Positions 1 through 9,128 of a stretch of 64,000 nucleotides of DNA are shown here, piece by piece. Positions within the stretch are counted from its first letter, which is position 1. Each line of letters begins with the position of its first letter. Below the pieces are notes generated by a model. It did not search any database. It had not been told where the DNA came from and was given only the letters and a program-made list of their open reading frames with translations. The DNA lies in contig MKUN01000029.1 in the NCBI GenBank assembly GCA_001897835.1, positions 62,001 through 126,000 of the forward strand. The letters run 5' to 3'. The position numbers and the translations under genes were made by a program. The stretch is from Bacteroidetes bacterium 46-16. Its GTDB lineage: Bacteria; Bacteroidota; Bacteroidia; Chitinophagales; Chitinophagaceae.

Positions 1-423
1 GGCAAGAAATACTGCGGAGATAATATATATTTCATGGGGTCGAGGAATGACGTACCTGAGCTTTACTCTGACATAGACCTTGTAGTACACCCTTCTTACA
101 GCGAGAACCTGGGCGGGGCAGCAGAATCATTGCTGCTTGAAGTACCTACCATAGCCAGTAATGTTGGCGGCTTGCCTGATATTGTGATACCCGGTGTGAC
201 CGGGTACCTTGTAAATCCAGCCGCACCGGCAGAAATAACCGATTGTGCTATGAATGCCCGCAAAAATTACACCGTGGCGAAAGAGATGGCGCTTCGCGGA
301 AGAAAAATGCTTTTCACCGTATTGGACGTGAACAACACGGGTAAGGAGATCTACCATATTTATAACAACATACTAAATAATAAACAGCTCGATCATGTAC
401 CTGTTTTTCAAAAGACTGTTTGA
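1..423 (+). CDS. Glycosyltransferase family 4, C-terminal part (5' end outside window)
   Basis: The reading frame is open from base 1, so only the C-terminal end of the protein is present. It shows the GT-B group 1 signature: a short strand with FMGSRNDVPELYSDIDLVVHPS, then a nucleotide-sugar binding segment around SENLGGAAESLLLEVPTIAS and GGLPDIVIPG. Family knowledge: such enzymes transfer a sugar from a nucleotide sugar to a lipid-linked or growing glycan at the cytoplasmic face. Its last 29 bases overlap the next gene, a PglC-like phosphoglycosyltransferase, which indicates a co-translated glycan assembly operon. Donor and acceptor cannot be told from the sequence. Confidence 0.85.
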   Translation, partial: GKKYCGDNIYFMGSRNDVPELYSDIDLVVHPSYSENLGGAAESLLLEVPTIASNVGGLPDIVIPGVTGYLVNPAAPAEITDCAMNARKNYTVAKEMALRGRKMLFTVLDVNNTGKEIYHIYNNILNNKQLDHVPVFQKTV

Positions 424-1000
424 TATAATAATGGCTTTGATACTGGTCATCGTCTTATCACCTGTGCTCATTGTTGTGAGTATCTACCTTATTGCCGCAC
501 TCAAAGGTCCGGGTATCATCTTTAAACAAAGAAGGGTTGGCCTTGGCAATAAGCCATTCAATGTGTACAAATTCAAAACGATGCTGGACACAAAAGATGC
601 GAGTGGAAAACTATTGCCCGATGAGCAAAGGCTTACAAAAACCGGGCTTATCCTCAGGAAATATTCCCTGGATGAGCTGCCGCAATTATTTAATATCCTG
701 AACGGCACTATGAGTTTCATAGGCCCCCGCCCGCTGCTGGTGGACTACCTGCCCCTGTATTCTTACAGGCAGCTGCGCCGCCACGAAGTGCTGCCCGGTA
801 TTTCGGGCTGGGCACAGGTGAACGGGCGCAATGCCATTAGCTGGGAGCAGAAATTCGACTATGATGTATGGTATGTGGACCATATGAATTTTGCCCTGGA
901 CATTAAAATATGCTTACTAACCATTAAAAAGGTACTACGTTCCGAAGGCATTAGCTCAGCTAATGCTGCAACGATGGAACGTTTTACCGGGACCGACTAA
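395..1000 (+). CDS. Sugar transferase, PglC-like initiating phosphoglycosyltransferase
   Basis: The 201-residue protein has the layout of small monotopic phosphoglycosyltransferases: an N-terminal hydrophobic re-entrant helix (residues about 8-30), then KQRRVG and FKFKTM-like motifs (here YKFKTM), SLDELPQLFN and FIGPRPLL, and a WAQVNGRN segment. The family moves a phospho-sugar from a UDP-sugar onto undecaprenyl phosphate, the first membrane step of glycan assembly. The length suits PglC rather than the larger WbaP type. It overlaps the preceding glycosyltransferase, and PglD- and PglE-like genes follow, so a di-N-acetylbacillosamine-type sugar is a likely substrate (inference). Confidence 0.88.
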   Translation: MYLFFKRLFDIIMALILVIVLSPVLIVVSIYLIAALKGPGIIFKQRRVGLGNKPFNVYKFKTMLDTKDASGKLLPDEQRLTKTGLILRKYSLDELPQLFNILNGTMSFIGPRPLLVDYLPLYSYRQLRRHEVLPGISGWAQVNGRNAISWEQKFDYDVWYVDHMNFALDIKICLLTIKKVLRSEGISSANAATMERFTGTD

Positions 1001-1010
1001 AAAAACGACC

Positions 1011-1679
1011 ATGAAAAAAATAGCCGTATTTGGTGCAGGGGGCTTTGGGCGCGAAGTAAAAATGCTGATTGACCAGCTTAATGCCATCTCGATGACTTAT
1101 GAATTCGTAGGTTATTTCGACGATGGCGTTGCTATTGGTACAATGGTAAATGGCTACCCCGTGCTGGGCGGCCGCGAAGAGCTCAATGCGTATGCCCAAC
1201 CGCTCTGCGTAGCCTTTGCCGTGGGCAACCCGGCCACCAAAAAGAAGATCATTGATAACATTACCAACGAAAAAGTCTCCTACCCCTCGCTGATCCATCC
1301 CAATGTGCTCATTGGCAATGACGATGTGAGCATTGGCGAAGGGTGCATCATATGTGCAGGGTGTATTATCACTATTAATATAGCCATAGGCAACTTCGTT
1401 ATCCTGAACCTTGGCTGCACTGTAGGGCACGACACCGTAATTGAAGACTATGCATCCTTTATGCCGGGAGTGAACATATCGGGCGAGGTGAGGATAAAAG
1501 AAGGCGCATATGTGGGCACAGGTGCCAAGATCATTAATCAATTAGAGATAGGCCGCTATACCATTGTGGGTGCAGGCGCAGTAGTATCGAAAACACTGCC
1601 CGATGAATGTACCGCAGTAGGCATACCGGCAAAAGCAATAAAATTCCATAACCAGGTAATAGAAAAAACCGAAAACTAG
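1011..1679 (+). CDS. Acetyltransferase of the PglD/NeuD sialic-acid O-acetyltransferase family
   Basis: I start at the ATG at 1011 (MKKIAVFGAGGFGREVKML), because the longer frame from 963 only reads back through the end of the previous gene. The N-terminus is a Rossmann-like segment with GAGGFGRE. The C-terminal half is a left-handed beta helix of hexapeptide repeats (for example around IGEGCIICAGCIIT and the AIGNFVILNLGCTVGHD segment) ending in VGIPAKAIK. Members acetylate a UDP-amino-sugar using acetyl-CoA. It lies 10 bp after the PglC-like gene and 7 bp before the aminotransferase, fitting a UDP-bacillosamine pathway. Confidence 0.87.
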   Translation: MKKIAVFGAGGFGREVKMLIDQLNAISMTYEFVGYFDDGVAIGTMVNGYPVLGGREELNAYAQPLCVAFAVGNPATKKKIIDNITNEKVSYPSLIHPNVLIGNDDVSIGEGCIICAGCIITINIAIGNFVILNLGCTVGHDTVIEDYASFMPGVNISGEVRIKEGAYVGTGAKIINQLEIGRYTIVGAGAVVSKTLPDECTAVGIPAKAIKFHNQVIEKTEN

Positions 1680-1686
1680 AGCGCTT

Positions 1687-2856
1687 ATGTATCAAAAGAT
1701 ATGGTTATCCTCGCCTCATATGGGTGGCACAGAAGAAAAATATGTACAGGAAGCATTTGACAGTAATTGGGTAGCTCCATTGGGGCCGAATGTGAATGGC
1801 TTTGAGCAGGACATAGCTAATTACCTGCAGGACGACATGCATGTAGCTGCATTAACATCCGGCACCTCGGCCCTGCACCTGGGCCTTATACTGCTTGGCG
1901 TACAGCCGGGCGATGAAGTGATCTGCCAGAGCTTTACCTTCTCGGCATCGGCCAATCCTATTAAATATCTCGGGGCTACGCCCGTATTCGTAGATAGTGA
2001 AGATGAGACATGGAATATGTCGCCACGCTTTTTGGAAGAAGCCATTATGGACCGGGTGGCAAAGGGCAAAAAGCCCAAAGCCATCATACCCGTTCACCTT
2101 TATGGCATGCCTGCAAAAATGGACGAGATAATGGCCATTGCCGACCGTTATGATATACCTGTGCTGGAGGATGCAGCCGAAGCGCTGGGTTCATCGATCA
2201 ATGGCAAAATGTGCGGCACTTTCGGTAAAATAGCCGCTTTGTCCTTCAATGGCAACAAGATAATCACTACTTCGGGCGGTGGTGCTTTGGTAGCTCATGA
2301 TAAAGAGCTCGTGAATAAAGCACGTTTCCTGTCTACACAGGCCCGCGATGAAGCGCCACACTACCAGCACTCTCATGTAGGCTACAATTACCGCATGAGC
2401 AATATCTGCGCAGGCATAGGTCGCGGCCAGATGGAAGTACTGGATACACGTATTGCACAACGCAGGCGCATATACAACTGGTATACCGAAGAAATGGGTA
2501 CCATACCGGGCGTGAGCTTCGTTACAGAACCGGAAGGATATTTCAGTAACCGCTGGCTGACCACAATACTTGTTGACCCAAAGCAAAGCAACATAACGCG
2601 CGAAACACTTCGCCTGGCATTCGAATCGAAGAACATTGAATCGCGCCCGCTATGGAAACCCATGCATATGCAACCTGTTTTTGAAGGTTGCCCCTTCTAT
2701 GGCGACGGCACGTCTGAGCGTCTTTTCGAGCAAGGCCTTTGCCTGCCATCAGGATCGAATCTCGGCGATACCGAGCTGACCCGTATCAAAGCAGTAATAC
2801 AGGATTGTACCTACTTCAGGGATAAGACACGCCAAAAAGAACATGTTGCTATTTAA
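1687..2856 (+). CDS. DegT/DnrJ/EryC1/StrS aminotransferase (PglE-like)
   Basis: This 389-residue PLP-dependent sugar aminotransferase begins IWLSSPHMGGTEEKYVQEAF, the usual opening of PglE-type proteins. Visible family motifs include TSGTSALHLGL (phosphate-binding region), PVHLYGMPAKMDEI, EDAAEALGS and SFNGNKIITTSGGG, where the lysine is the expected PLP Schiff-base residue. The family converts UDP-4-keto-6-deoxy sugars to 4-amino sugars using glutamate. It is the last gene of the co-directional glycan operon. Its own product would be the substrate of the upstream acetyltransferase. Confidence 0.9.
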   Translation: MYQKIWLSSPHMGGTEEKYVQEAFDSNWVAPLGPNVNGFEQDIANYLQDDMHVAALTSGTSALHLGLILLGVQPGDEVICQSFTFSASANPIKYLGATPVFVDSEDETWNMSPRFLEEAIMDRVAKGKKPKAIIPVHLYGMPAKMDEIMAIADRYDIPVLEDAAEALGSSINGKMCGTFGKIAALSFNGNKIITTSGGGALVAHDKELVNKARFLSTQARDEAPHYQHSHVGYNYRMSNICAGIGRGQMEVLDTRIAQRRRIYNWYTEEMGTIPGVSFVTEPEGYFSNRWLTTILVDPKQSNITRETLRLAFESKNIESRPLWKPMHMQPVFEGCPFYGDGTSERLFEQGLCLPSGSNLGDTELTRIKAVIQDCTYFRDKTRQKEHVAI

Positions 2857-2974
2857 CCTTATCAAAGGGTAAGAATAAAGGAATGGAATAAGAATAACAG
2901 CAGGGGAAAGTGATCATGCTTTAAATAACGCTGTTACATACTCAAACAATATTCTTTAACAAAAACTTTTTCTT

Positions 2975-3835
2975 ATGAGCAAACAAATTTTTACACTGCT
3001 GTTGCTGGGCTTTCTCACAACACAAAGCTTCGCCGGGCCACAAAACAACTGGTACCAGGACGAGTACAAAATGCCTAAAAATTACCTGCGCGCCAGCCTG
3101 GGATATGCAATGCCGCTTATGCGCCAGAACCTTATCTTCACTGGTGTGCCCAGCCAGTATGGCGTCACTACAGAGAATACTTATACGCAGCCGCAGCGTG
3201 CCTCTTACATGAGCGGCATACAGTTGCGGCTTGCCTTTGGACATATATTCAACAATTATGTAGGCGTGGAGCTGGGTGCACAAACCAACCTCGCATCAGC
3301 AACCTACAGGCTTGACATTGCAGGCTCGCTTGCTTCAAAATTTGGCGACCGTGTGCAGGGCAGCACCTCAACATCGATGCCTTCAATAATAACGCCGGCC
3401 ATTGTCATCCAAAATACCTATGACAGGGTAGATGCTTTCGCTAAGTTCGGCCTGGCCATCCCGATAGTAGGCAACATAACCACTAATGGCGAAACCCGTG
3501 GCAACCCAGGTGAAGACAATAATGTTTACGAAAGTACGGTAGTCACTAAACCTCAATTTTTCCTCGGACTGTATGGCGGCCTGGGTGGTACCATACACAT
3601 CAACGAGCGTATAAAGCTATTCGGCGAACTCGACGTTACTGCACTATCGATGTATGCCAAAGAAACAACCGTTACCAAATATTTGGTAAATGGCGAGGAC
3701 AAACTGAATACGATTCCGGAAAAGGACAGGACATTAGTCTATAACAAGCGTGACGCTGCAGGCAATGCAGTGCCCAAATACGTGATCCCCTACAGCACAT
3801 TCGGTTTTGTTGGCGGTGTATCGTTCAATTTATAA
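2975..3835 (+). CDS. Outer-membrane beta-barrel protein of unknown role
   Basis: The protein starts with a typical signal peptide (residues 1-20, ending SFAG) and then alternates hydrophobic and polar residues in strands such as NYLRASLGYAMPL, SGIQLRLAFGHIF and FFLGLYGGLGGTI, ending in GFVGGVSFNL, a terminal aromatic strand of barrel proteins. About eight strands can be placed. It is monocistronic, 118 bp after the glycan operon, and followed by a hairpin at 3857. I do not recognise a specific family beyond outer-membrane beta-barrel. Confidence 0.7.
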   Translation: MSKQIFTLLLLGFLTTQSFAGPQNNWYQDEYKMPKNYLRASLGYAMPLMRQNLIFTGVPSQYGVTTENTYTQPQRASYMSGIQLRLAFGHIFNNYVGVELGAQTNLASATYRLDIAGSLASKFGDRVQGSTSTSMPSIITPAIVIQNTYDRVDAFAKFGLAIPIVGNITTNGETRGNPGEDNNVYESTVVTKPQFFLGLYGGLGGTIHINERIKLFGELDVTALSMYAKETTVTKYLVNGEDKLNTIPEKDRTLVYNKRDAAGNAVPKYVIPYSTFGFVGGVSFNL

Positions 3836-3856
3836 GAGGCAGAAAAATAAAATGGT

Positions 3857-3889
3857 AAAAAGTTCCCCGGTCATGCGGGGAGCTTTTTT
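3857..3889. terminator. Bidirectional rho-independent terminator
   Basis: A stem CCCCG/CGGGG extended by flanking AGTT/AGCT-like pairs is bordered by four A on the left and six T on the right. It lies between two convergent genes ending at 3835 (plus) and 3888 (minus), so it can serve both. Confidence 0.75.
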
Positions 3890-4532
3890 ATTTCCCATCT
3901 TTTGCATTCAATATCACCAGCTTATCCGAACGTGATATGCCTCCGGGATTGATGCCCGGATCACCCTCAGGTATTGGCATACCCAGTTTTTTATAATAAG
4001 TCACCCACACCGGGAAAAATTTCCTGGTCCCGGGTTCTTTAAAGGTCATAGGCTCCAGCTTAAAAAAAGGCTTATCATGATTCGCCTTCATAAAAGCATC
4101 ATAAATAAGCTCGGAGCAGTAATACTTATCGTTATTGTACAAAAAGGCGTCATCATAACTTATCCCAACAGAGGTAAGGGCGTATTTGATGGCAGCAGGT
4201 ATCATATCCCTGTACTGCATTTTCAGCCTGGCCACATACAGCTTATGCGCTGAGCGTTTTTTAAAACTTTCAAGGGTAACCAGTCTTACGCCACTGCCCA
4301 TAGCCTCTATCACATAGCACGTATCGTTTTTAATGTATACCAGTCCTATGTGCGAGAATTTATGACCGTCGAATCCTTGCGTAACAGCTTCAATAGCGTC
4401 GCATAAAGGTCCGCAATCAATATCTTGAAAAATGAGGTCGCCTGTACACAATGACACCCGCTCAAATGGCTGCGCGCCCGCATTGGACGTAAAACACAAC
4501 AGAAAGAGCACAAAAAAAAGAAAATATCGCAT
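3888..4532 (-). CDS. YiiX/YebB-like permuted NlpC/P60 cysteine hydrolase, exported
   Basis: A 20-residue signal peptide (ending SNAGAQ) precedes a permuted papain-like domain. GDLIFQDIDC opens the domain, FSHIGLVYIKN supplies the conserved histidine, and YYCSELIYDAF supplies the catalytic cysteine. Family knowledge: these enzymes are thiol hydrolases acting on peptides, amides or lipids in the envelope; the substrate is unknown here. The gene stands alone between two hairpin terminators. The gene end touches the bidirectional terminator at 3857. Confidence 0.8.
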   Translation of the reverse strand: MRYFLFFVLFLLCFTSNAGAQPFERVSLCTGDLIFQDIDCGPLCDAIEAVTQGFDGHKFSHIGLVYIKNDTCYVIEAMGSGVRLVTLESFKKRSAHKLYVARLKMQYRDMIPAAIKYALTSVGISYDDAFLYNNDKYYCSELIYDAFMKANHDKPFFKLEPMTFKEPGTRKFFPVWVTYYKKLGMPIPEGDPGINPGGISRSDKLVILNAKDGK

Positions 4533-4556
4533 TTGGCCTGCAAAGCTATGAAAAAA

Positions 4557-4582
4557 ACATAGCCGCCTGCCGGCGGCTATGT
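4557..4582 (-). terminator. Rho-independent terminator after the YHYH gene
   Basis: An 11-bp perfect stem (ACATAGCCGCC paired with GGCGGCTATGT, loop TGCC) is followed on the minus strand by a T-tract read from the A-run at 4551-4557. It lies 34 bp beyond the stop of the minus-strand gene at 4616. Confidence 0.85.
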
Positions 4583-4615
4583 CGTGAAAAAAACCGGTTA
4601 TTCCCCTCGCTCCAG

Positions 4616-5851
4616 TTATTTTGTTACTATTATCTTCTGCACTGCTTTATCCTTATCGCAGAGCAACTGCAAAGTATAGACCCCTGCTGGCAATGTGCTA
4701 AGATCTATTGTATATTGTATGCTGGGCTGCATATAGTCCAGTACTTTTACTACACTACCCTTTGCATCGTATATAGTACCCGTGATATTATTGGCACTTT
4801 CAGGATCAAAAAAGATGACCGCACGATCTTTAACCGGGTTCGGGTACATTTCGAATTTGATATGCTTCTTCACCTCGTTAACGGCAGTGGGGCCGTTGTA
4901 AACTGTTGTGGACTCTGAAATGGTGTTGTGCCCGCTGTTCGGGCCAGTATTACCAGCCTGTACAGTACCATAATAATGTGCACCGATGGTGTACGGATAT
5001 ATCGGCGTGCGGTTCGCATCGATGGTAACAAAATAGGCATAGGTACCCTGTGGATATTCCGGGGTCACACAAAACCTGCCGTTATTTGAATCCAGGTCAC
5101 CGTAGCCCTGTACAAACTCATAATCCTGTATAAAAGCCCCAAGCGGGTAGGTTGCATTTATTGCCGGGCCGGGCTGGGAAGCTGGTGAACCATCAGGCAA
5201 GGTGGTCCTGTCGCTCATAGTACGTGTGCGATATGAAGACTCCATCCTTTTTATAGGGCCTGTACCATCCGTATTGGTATACGCATAGGCGCCATATACC
5301 GGGTAGCCATCAAAAGCATAGCCTATAAGTGGCGAATGATGCGTGCTGTCCATATCATCATACAGGCAGGCTGGGCTCACATGGTGATGATACTCCCCGT
5401 TTTGCTGCGGGTGGCCCAGGCAGCTATCAAAGCCCTGCCCCTCAAAAAAGTAGGCATTACGGTACCACACGCCCTGGTTGTTATAGGTCATTGCATCCTC
5501 TGCGTTGAAGATACTTACACCATTTGTCCACACCCCGATATGGCCAAGGCCAATGGCTACAGGTGTGCCTGTATTGGGTTGAGGATTTCGTGTGATCTTG
5601 TAAACAAAATTCTGGTTAGCAGCTACGTTGGGGTTGCCGATCCAGGGCCCTATATCATAGCCCGGTATACAGGTACAACTCACGTACACATTATTTGTGG
5701 AGTACTGTATGGTCTGGCAATTGGAAGGGATGTTATTATACCCGGTAGCATTATTGGTATTCCGTATCCACGAAGTGATCTCAGGACCTACCTGTGACCG
5801 GGCAGACAGGGATAAAAGCAATATCCCGATGGCAAGATTCAGTTTTTTCAT
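4616..5851 (-). CDS. YHYH domain protein with T9SS C-terminal sorting tail
   Basis: A signal peptide (residues 1-19, ending ARS) leads into a YHYH-type domain: the diagnostic NGEYHHHVSPACL lies near residue 150, followed by IGYAFDGYPVYGAY. The C-terminal about 75 residues (FEMYPNPVKDRAVIFF to VQKIIVTK) form a Por-secretion (T9SS) sorting domain with the classic YPNP and LPAGVY motifs. The protein should therefore be secreted across the outer membrane and possibly anchored. The biochemical role of YHYH domains is not established. It is monocistronic, with a strong terminator at 4557. Confidence 0.88.
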   Translation of the reverse strand: MKKLNLAIGILLLSLSARSQVGPEITSWIRNTNNATGYNNIPSNCQTIQYSTNNVYVSCTCIPGYDIGPWIGNPNVAANQNFVYKITRNPQPNTGTPVAIGLGHIGVWTNGVSIFNAEDAMTYNNQGVWYRNAYFFEGQGFDSCLGHPQQNGEYHHHVSPACLYDDMDSTHHSPLIGYAFDGYPVYGAYAYTNTDGTGPIKRMESSYRTRTMSDRTTLPDGSPASQPGPAINATYPLGAFIQDYEFVQGYGDLDSNNGRFCVTPEYPQGTYAYFVTIDANRTPIYPYTIGAHYYGTVQAGNTGPNSGHNTISESTTVYNGPTAVNEVKKHIKFEMYPNPVKDRAVIFFDPESANNITGTIYDAKGSVVKVLDYMQPSIQYTIDLSTLPAGVYTLQLLCDKDKAVQKIIVTK

Positions 5852-5961
5852 GTTATTCGTTTGTGCAAGTATTTAGACGGCTATTCTATTCCATTCCTTC
5901 GCCAACTTTTCCATGAATGTAAACTTAAATATATAATACTTTATTTTTAATGTTTGTGCGA

Positions 5962-6444
5962 TCACGAACACTTCAGATGAGAAGAATATCTTCGACGCTT
6001 TTTCCTTATTATCCAAATAAGAATAACAACTAGCAGGCCCAGTAACGATAAAATACCTGCAAAATATACCCAAAAGATATCTGTGCCGGCAGATGCACGG
6101 AATGCAGGCTTCACATCAAAATTCTTCCAGGGTCCCAGCCTGCCTATTACATAGATCAGCACCCTAAAAGCATGAAATATTGCTGCAGTTGCTCCTAATG
6201 TCAGGGAAATGGTTTGAGCTGCTGCAGTATTCCTGAGCAGCCATTTTAATGAAAATACTATGCAAACAGCATCTATAATCATTTCTATAATTGTCAATAC
6301 ATTGACCCATAACTCCAGGATCCGGAGACCATGCTCAAAAAACATAAGTGATATTGTTCTGAAAAGCAATATACCGGCCCCAAGTACCATTAAGAAAGGA
6401 TATAGCTTTCGAATTCCAGCGTTCCTGTTCATGAATACAGTCAT
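5962..6444 (-). CDS. Small integral membrane protein, unknown function
   Basis: The 160-residue protein has about four hydrophobic helices (around residues 13-32, 43-65, 76-98 and 122-145), then a basic tail IIRKKRRRY, suggesting a cytoplasmic C-terminus. No enzyme motif is visible, and I do not recognise the family. It has no co-directional partner nearby. The ATG at 6444 is preferred because it gives the full first helix. Confidence 0.55.
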   Translation of the reverse strand: MTVFMNRNAGIRKLYPFLMVLGAGILLFRTISLMFFEHGLRILELWVNVLTIIEMIIDAVCIVFSLKWLLRNTAAAQTISLTLGATAAIFHAFRVLIYVIGRLGPWKNFDVKPAFRASAGTDIFWVYFAGILSLLGLLVVILIWIIRKKRRRYSSHLKCS

Positions 6445-6576
6445 TTATGCACACTAGCTTTTAAACCACTTCTGTAAAAAATGACAGGTATTTAAACCAT
6501 TATACCTGTGCTACATTTTAAGAAAAGACAAAATAACCCAGAGGAAATGATATCACATCAATGACTTTAATCATCA

Positions 6577-6602
6577 AATAAGTTGACCACGGTCAGCTTA
6601 TT
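6577..6602. promoter_or_regulatory. Near-perfect 26-bp palindrome upstream of hmgA, candidate operator
   Basis: Half-sites AATAAGTTGACC and GGTCAGCTTATT, separated by AC, match at 11 of 12 positions. The element lies 50 bp before the ATG of the homogentisate dioxygenase gene. The symmetry suggests a dimeric regulator of tyrosine catabolism; the regulator is not in the window. Confidence 0.5.
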
Positions 6603-6651
6603 AGCTTTTGATAATATCTAAAATTGTCCCTTAATTAAAAGATGTTTTCAA

Positions 6652-7809
6652 ATGCCATTTTATCATAGCCTTGGAACGATACCCGATAAACGCCATATAG
6701 TATTCCGCCAACCCGGCGGCAAGCTGTACCAGGAAGAACTGGTAGGCACACAGGGCTTTGGGGGCTTATCATCGCTGGTATATCACCTGCACGCACCTAC
6801 GGCAGTGAAACAAAAAGGCAAACCTTACTCCGTGGCCCCAAAAGTAGCTATGGACAACAGCCTGAACGCTATGAGCTTTATGGGTTTTGACATAAAGCCT
6901 GATGACGACTATTTAAAAAGTCGCAAAACACTCTTCGTGAATGCGGCTATGCAGGTGGGCCTGGCTGCGCCAACTAAAGGCAACGACTATTTTTACAAGA
7001 ATGCGGATGCGGATGAAATGATCTTCATACACAAAGGCAGTGGCACCCTGCATACCATGTTCGGTAAGCTGCCCTTTAAATATGGAGATTATATTATCAT
7101 CCCACGCGGCACAGTATATAAGATACAGTTCGACGATAAAGACAACCGGTTATTGTATATAGAATCGCACAACCCGATATTCACACCAAGGAGGTATCGG
7201 AACGATTTCGGGCAGCTACTGGAGCACTCGCCCTTTTGCGAGCGGGATATCAAAAGACCTATGGAGCTTGAGGCCTATGATGAACAGGGCGAATTTGACG
7301 TGCTCATCAAAAAGAAGGGGCACATCTTCCCTTATACTTATTTATACCACCCTTTTGATGTAGCCGGCTGGGATGGATATCATTATCCTTATACCTTTTC
7401 CATTTTCAACTTTGAGCCCTTAACAGGCCGCATACATATGCCGCCTCCCATACACCAGACATTCGAGAGCAGGAATTTCGTGGTATGCTCTTTTGTGCCC
7501 CGGCTATACGATTACCATCCGCAGGCCATACCTGCCCCTTACCATCACAGCAATATAGACTCTGATGAGATATTGTACTATGTGGACGGTGACTTCATGA
7601 GCCGTAACAACATACAGAAAGGGCAACTGACCTTGCACCCCGGCGGTATACCACATGGCCCGCACCCCGGAGCTATAGAGCGCAGCATTGGTCAAAAGGA
7701 AACTAAAGAACTGGCGGTCATGATAGACCCTTTTGCCCCGATGATGATCACTGAAGAAGCACTAAAAATAGAAGTGTCCGACTATTATAAATCGTGGCTG
7801 GGAGAATAG
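6652..7809 (+). CDS. hmgA: Homogentisate 1,2-dioxygenase
   Basis: The 385-residue cupin-type protein opens with MPFYHSLGTIPDKRHIVFR, as in the short bacterial homogentisate dioxygenases. Likely iron ligands lie in the PYHHSNIDSDE stretch (His and Glu) and in GGIPHGPHPGA (His); HQTFESRNFVVCSFVPR precedes them. The family opens the ring of homogentisate to maleylacetoacetate with O2, the third step of tyrosine breakdown. The next gene encodes 4-hydroxyphenylpyruvate dioxygenase, which makes its substrate. A palindrome at 6577 may regulate it. Confidence 0.9.
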   Translation: MPFYHSLGTIPDKRHIVFRQPGGKLYQEELVGTQGFGGLSSLVYHLHAPTAVKQKGKPYSVAPKVAMDNSLNAMSFMGFDIKPDDDYLKSRKTLFVNAAMQVGLAAPTKGNDYFYKNADADEMIFIHKGSGTLHTMFGKLPFKYGDYIIIPRGTVYKIQFDDKDNRLLYIESHNPIFTPRRYRNDFGQLLEHSPFCERDIKRPMELEAYDEQGEFDVLIKKKGHIFPYTYLYHPFDVAGWDGYHYPYTFSIFNFEPLTGRIHMPPPIHQTFESRNFVVCSFVPRLYDYHPQAIPAPYHHSNIDSDEILYYVDGDFMSRNNIQKGQLTLHPGGIPHGPHPGAIERSIGQKETKELAVMIDPFAPMMITEEALKIEVSDYYKSWLGE

Positions 7810-7922
7810 GAGGGCGAAGAGTGGGAGCGGAGAGCGAAAAGGGAAAAGTAAGGTATGGAGACCAAATACGAGAAGAGGAGCGTGAAGAAATAGTATCAAT
7901 GTAAACACAAAACAATTTCAAT

Positions 7923-9080
7923 ATGGATACTGCAGATTTGAAAAAAGTTGAGAATTACAACTACGGTATCGAAAAGATATTCGATAAGGCGCAGGACTTT
8001 CTGCCCATCAACGGCACCGACTATGTGGAGCTGTATGTGGGCAATGCCAAGCAGGCAGCTCATTATTACAAAACGGCAATGGGCTTCCAGTCGCTGGCCT
8101 ATGCAGGACTGGAAACAGGCGTGCGGGACAGGGCCTCATATGTATTGCAGCAGGACAAGATCAGGCTGGTGCTTACCACCCCTTTTGACCCCGACAGCGA
8201 TATATCGGACCATATCAGGCAGCATGGCGATGGTGTGAAGGTGATAGCCCTATGGGTAGATGATGCACGTCAGGCTTTTGAAGAGACGATAAGCCGCGGT
8301 GCCGATGTATATTTTGAGCCAAGAGTGGAGCAAGACGAATATGGTGAAGTGGTAAGGGCGGGTATCCATACTTATGGCGAAACGGTGCACATCTTCGTGG
8401 AGCGTAAAAATTATAAAGGTGTATTCCTGCCGGGTTATGAGAAATGGGAATCCGACTATAACCCTGCATCTACAGGCCTTAAGTATATAGACCATATGGT
8501 AGGCAATGTGGAACTGGGTACGATGAACATATGGGCAGATTTCTATGCCAATGTAATGGGCTTTGCCAATCTCGTAACCTTCGACGACAAAGACATCTCT
8601 ACTCAATACACCGCCCTGATGAGCAAGGTGATGACGAACGGGAACGGGCGTATCAAATTCCCCATCAATGAACCTGCACAGGGATTGAAGAAATCGCAGG
8701 TGGAGGAATACCTGGATTTCTATAAAGGGCCGGGCTGCCAGCACATAGCTGTGGCCACCGACGATATCGTATTTACCATTAGCGAAATGCGCAAGCGTGG
8801 CGTAGAGTTCCTGCATGTGCCGGGTACTTATTATGATACCGTGAGTGCGCGTGTGGGTACTATAGCCGAAGACCTTGCCAGATTGAAGAGTCTTGGCATT
8901 ATGGTGGACCGGGATGAGGAAGGCTACCTGCTGCAGATATTCACCAAACCCGTGGAGGACCGTCCTACCCTGTTCTTCGAGATCATACAGCGCAAAGGAG
9001 CAAGATCCTTTGGCAAGGGTAATTTCCAGGCCTTGTTCGAATCGATAGAAGCGGAGCAGGAACGCAGGGGCACACTATAG
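7923..9080 (+). CDS. hppD: 4-hydroxyphenylpyruvate dioxygenase
   Basis: The 385-residue protein has two VOC-type halves. The C-terminal half carries the expected 2-His/1-Glu iron site: KYIDHMVGNV (first His), GCQHIAVATDDI (second His) and LFFEIIQRKG (Glu). Also seen is the product-gating region GARSFGKGNFQALFESIE. It converts 4-hydroxyphenylpyruvate to homogentisate, the substrate of the upstream hmgA product. The gap of 113 bp to hmgA and 48 bp to paaA suggests one aromatic catabolism transcription unit. Confidence 0.94.
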   Translation: MDTADLKKVENYNYGIEKIFDKAQDFLPINGTDYVELYVGNAKQAAHYYKTAMGFQSLAYAGLETGVRDRASYVLQQDKIRLVLTTPFDPDSDISDHIRQHGDGVKVIALWVDDARQAFEETISRGADVYFEPRVEQDEYGEVVRAGIHTYGETVHIFVERKNYKGVFLPGYEKWESDYNPASTGLKYIDHMVGNVELGTMNIWADFYANVMGFANLVTFDDKDISTQYTALMSKVMTNGNGRIKFPINEPAQGLKKSQVEEYLDFYKGPGCQHIAVATDDIVFTISEMRKRGVEFLHVPGTYYDTVSARVGTIAEDLARLKSLGIMVDRDEEGYLLQIFTKPVEDRPTLFFEIIQRKGARSFGKGNFQALFESIEAEQERRGTL

Positions 9081-9128
9081 TAGCAGCATGCAGTTGCAGT
9101 AAGCAGTATTAAAAAAATAAAATCTTTT

